DNA of 11,760 nt, from assembly GCA_027451185.1 (NCBI GenBank), contig DAIDJW010000016.1, positions 1 to 11,760 of the forward strand. Direction: 5' to 3'. The notes beneath the pieces were generated by a model that did no database searches, was not told the DNA's origin, and was given only the letters and a program-made list of their open reading frames with translations. Of this stretch, positions 10,898 through 11,760 are shown in pieces; within the stretch, counting starts at the first letter, position 1, and every line of letters begins with the position of its first letter. The DNA comes from Candidatus Saccharimonadota bacterium. Its GTDB lineage: Bacteria > Patescibacteriota > Saccharimonadia > Saccharimonadales > Saccharimonadaceae. Position numbers and translations under genes: made by a program.

Positions 10898-11760
10898 CTA
10901 TAAACCTAGTAATGCTTTGGCGGCATCGTATTGCGGATCGCGGCCAGCCGTTAGATCGTCTTTGCTGATGGTAACGATTTTGTCTGGGGTTATCCCCTCG
11001 TGATTGATGTTCTTGCCGTTTGGTGTATACCACTTGGCGACAGTAACTTTTAGCTGGGCACCGCGCGGTAAATCAATTAATTTTTGAACGCTACCCTTGC
11101 CGAAGGTTTTTACACCGACTAACTTAGCAACACCATAGTCCTGTAAAGCACCCGAAACAATTTCGCTCGCGCTAGCAGTGCCACCGTTAACCAGCACCAC
11201 TGTCGGCAGGCCGCTTAGTAGCGCGTTATCGGCCGAGTCTAGTTGGTCGATAACCTTGCCGTTGGTGCGCTCGCTAACAACCAATTTATTATTTAACCAC
11301 AGACTAGCAACATCTTGAGCAGCCGTTAAGTAGCCGCCGCCGTTGTCGCGCAAGTCAAGAATAATCCCCTTAACGTTGGCCTTTTTAAAGCCTTGAGCGG
11401 CCGTACGAGCTTCGTTGCCGGTATTCTCGTCAAAACGACTAATGGTCAGAACGCCAATGTTGCCATCAATCTTGGAATTAACGCTTGGCGCAGTAATCGA
11501 CTGGCGCGTCAGGTTAAAATCAAGACTTTGACCGCCACGGTCAACCGTAATCTTAACGGTCGTACCGACGTCGCCGCGAATCTTGGCCACCACGTCGTCG
11601 ACGCTTTGCCCGACTACCGACTGACTATTAACGCCAGTAATGACATCGCCAGCCTTCACGCCAGCCCGCTCGGCCGGGTCACCCGCCAGCACGCTAGAGA
11701 TGGTGACCTTCGAATCGGTCAACGTGACCTCAACGCCAATACCACCGCCAATTGTGCCGC
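10898..11760 (-). CDS. S41 family C-terminal processing peptidase (CtpA/Prc), N-terminus off window
   Basis: A serine protease with a Ser-Lys dyad that trims or degrades exported proteins, usually anchored outside the cytoplasmic membrane. The frame is open to the right edge, so the N-terminus, including any signal anchor, is missing. The visible part begins GTIGGGIGVEV, the start of the PDZ domain, which continues through AGDPAERAGVKAGDVI and IRGDVGTTVKITVDR. The protease domain follows: IGVLTISRFDENT, LDLRDNGGGYL, NGGTASASEIVSGAL (catalytic Ser) and TFGKGSVQ (catalytic Lys). It ends in KWYTPNGKNINHEGITPD and a short tail. All catalytic residues in view are intact. The true start lies beyond 11760, and the internal TTG at 11722 is not a start. 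A response regulator follows in the same orientation. Confidence 0.95.
   Translation of the reverse strand, partial: GTIGGGIGVEVTLTDSKVTISSVLAGDPAERAGVKAGDVITGVNSQSVVGQSVDDVVAKIRGDVGTTVKITVDRGGQSLDFNLTRQSITAPSVNSKIDGNIGVLTISRFDENTGNEARTAAQGFKKANVKGIILDLRDNGGGYLTAAQDVASLWLNNKLVVSERTNGKVIDQLDSADNALLSGLPTVVLVNGGTASASEIVSGALQDYGVAKLVGVKTFGKGSVQKLIDLPRGAQLKVTVAKWYTPNGKNINHEGITPDKIVTISKDDLTAGRDPQYDAAKALLGL

Noticed and set aside
10548..11003. 151-codon open frame on the plus strand
   Set aside because: It lies opposite the response regulator and the end of the S41 protease gene, both of which have intact family motifs on the minus strand. It has no ribosome binding site or recognisable motif.
1..11760. 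Mobile element, CRISPR array or phage remnant
   Set aside because: No transposase or integrase motif, no terminal inverted repeats and no regularly spaced repeats were seen. All recognised genes are intact housekeeping or signalling types.

Overview
The window is a compact, gene-dense bacterial segment of roughly balanced base composition. UGA is a stop in several genes (the response regulator at 2929, the kinase at 3291, the methyltransferase at 8702). This argues against the UGA-recoding candidate phyla (Absconditabacteria/SR1, Gracilibacteria). Genes are short and heavily overlapping. The repertoire combines a class II dimer-type GlyRS, a flippase-like membrane protein, ExoVII, RecO, sensor-less two-component proteins and small one-helix membrane proteins. 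It resembles Patescibacteria, most likely Saccharibacteria (TM7). That placement is inference from gene style, not from a phylogenetic marker comparison.

Layout, left to right. (1) Positions 1-1998, minus strand: glyS (GlyRS), an intrinsic terminator, rnhA (RNase HI), then a truncated unknown gene running off the left edge. (2) Positions 1999-2248: a GC-rich island between glyS and recO with hairpins, competing small open frames and a possible plus-strand promoter. (3) Positions 2249-4022, minus strand: soluble histidine kinase, single-domain response regulator and recO, chained by two ATGA overlaps. (4) Positions 4063-7506, minus strand: flippase-like protein, xseA, xseB, membrane-anchored methyltransferase and a one-helix membrane protein, every junction overlapping. 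(5) Positions 7542-9037, plus strand: a Trm11-like RNA methyltransferase, then rpmA (L27) with its own consensus promoter and a bidirectional terminator. (6) Positions 9107-11760, minus strand: the C-terminal part of an S41/CtpA protease, a second single-domain response regulator, a terminator, and a 415-residue acidic helical protein of unknown function with an apparent internal duplication.

The most striking pattern is in translation initiation. In seven places a good sigma-70-type -10 box sits so close to the start codon that the expected transcription start is on the start codon or within about five bases of it: rnhA, glyS, the histidine kinase, the 4063 gene, the flippase, the Trm11-like gene and the second response regulator. 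This predicts widespread leaderless or near-leaderless mRNAs. Only rpmA and the 415-residue protein show a normal leader with a Shine-Dalgarno sequence. The divergent pair at 7506/7542 has two near-mirror-image leaderless promoters.

I see no CRISPR array, insertion sequence, tRNA or rRNA, and no gene-free stretch longer than about 250 bases. I do not see a clear new multi-gene system. The best candidates for something undescribed are the leaderless promoter architecture, the 2057-2241 island, the kinase-regulator-recO operon and the duplicated acidic protein.
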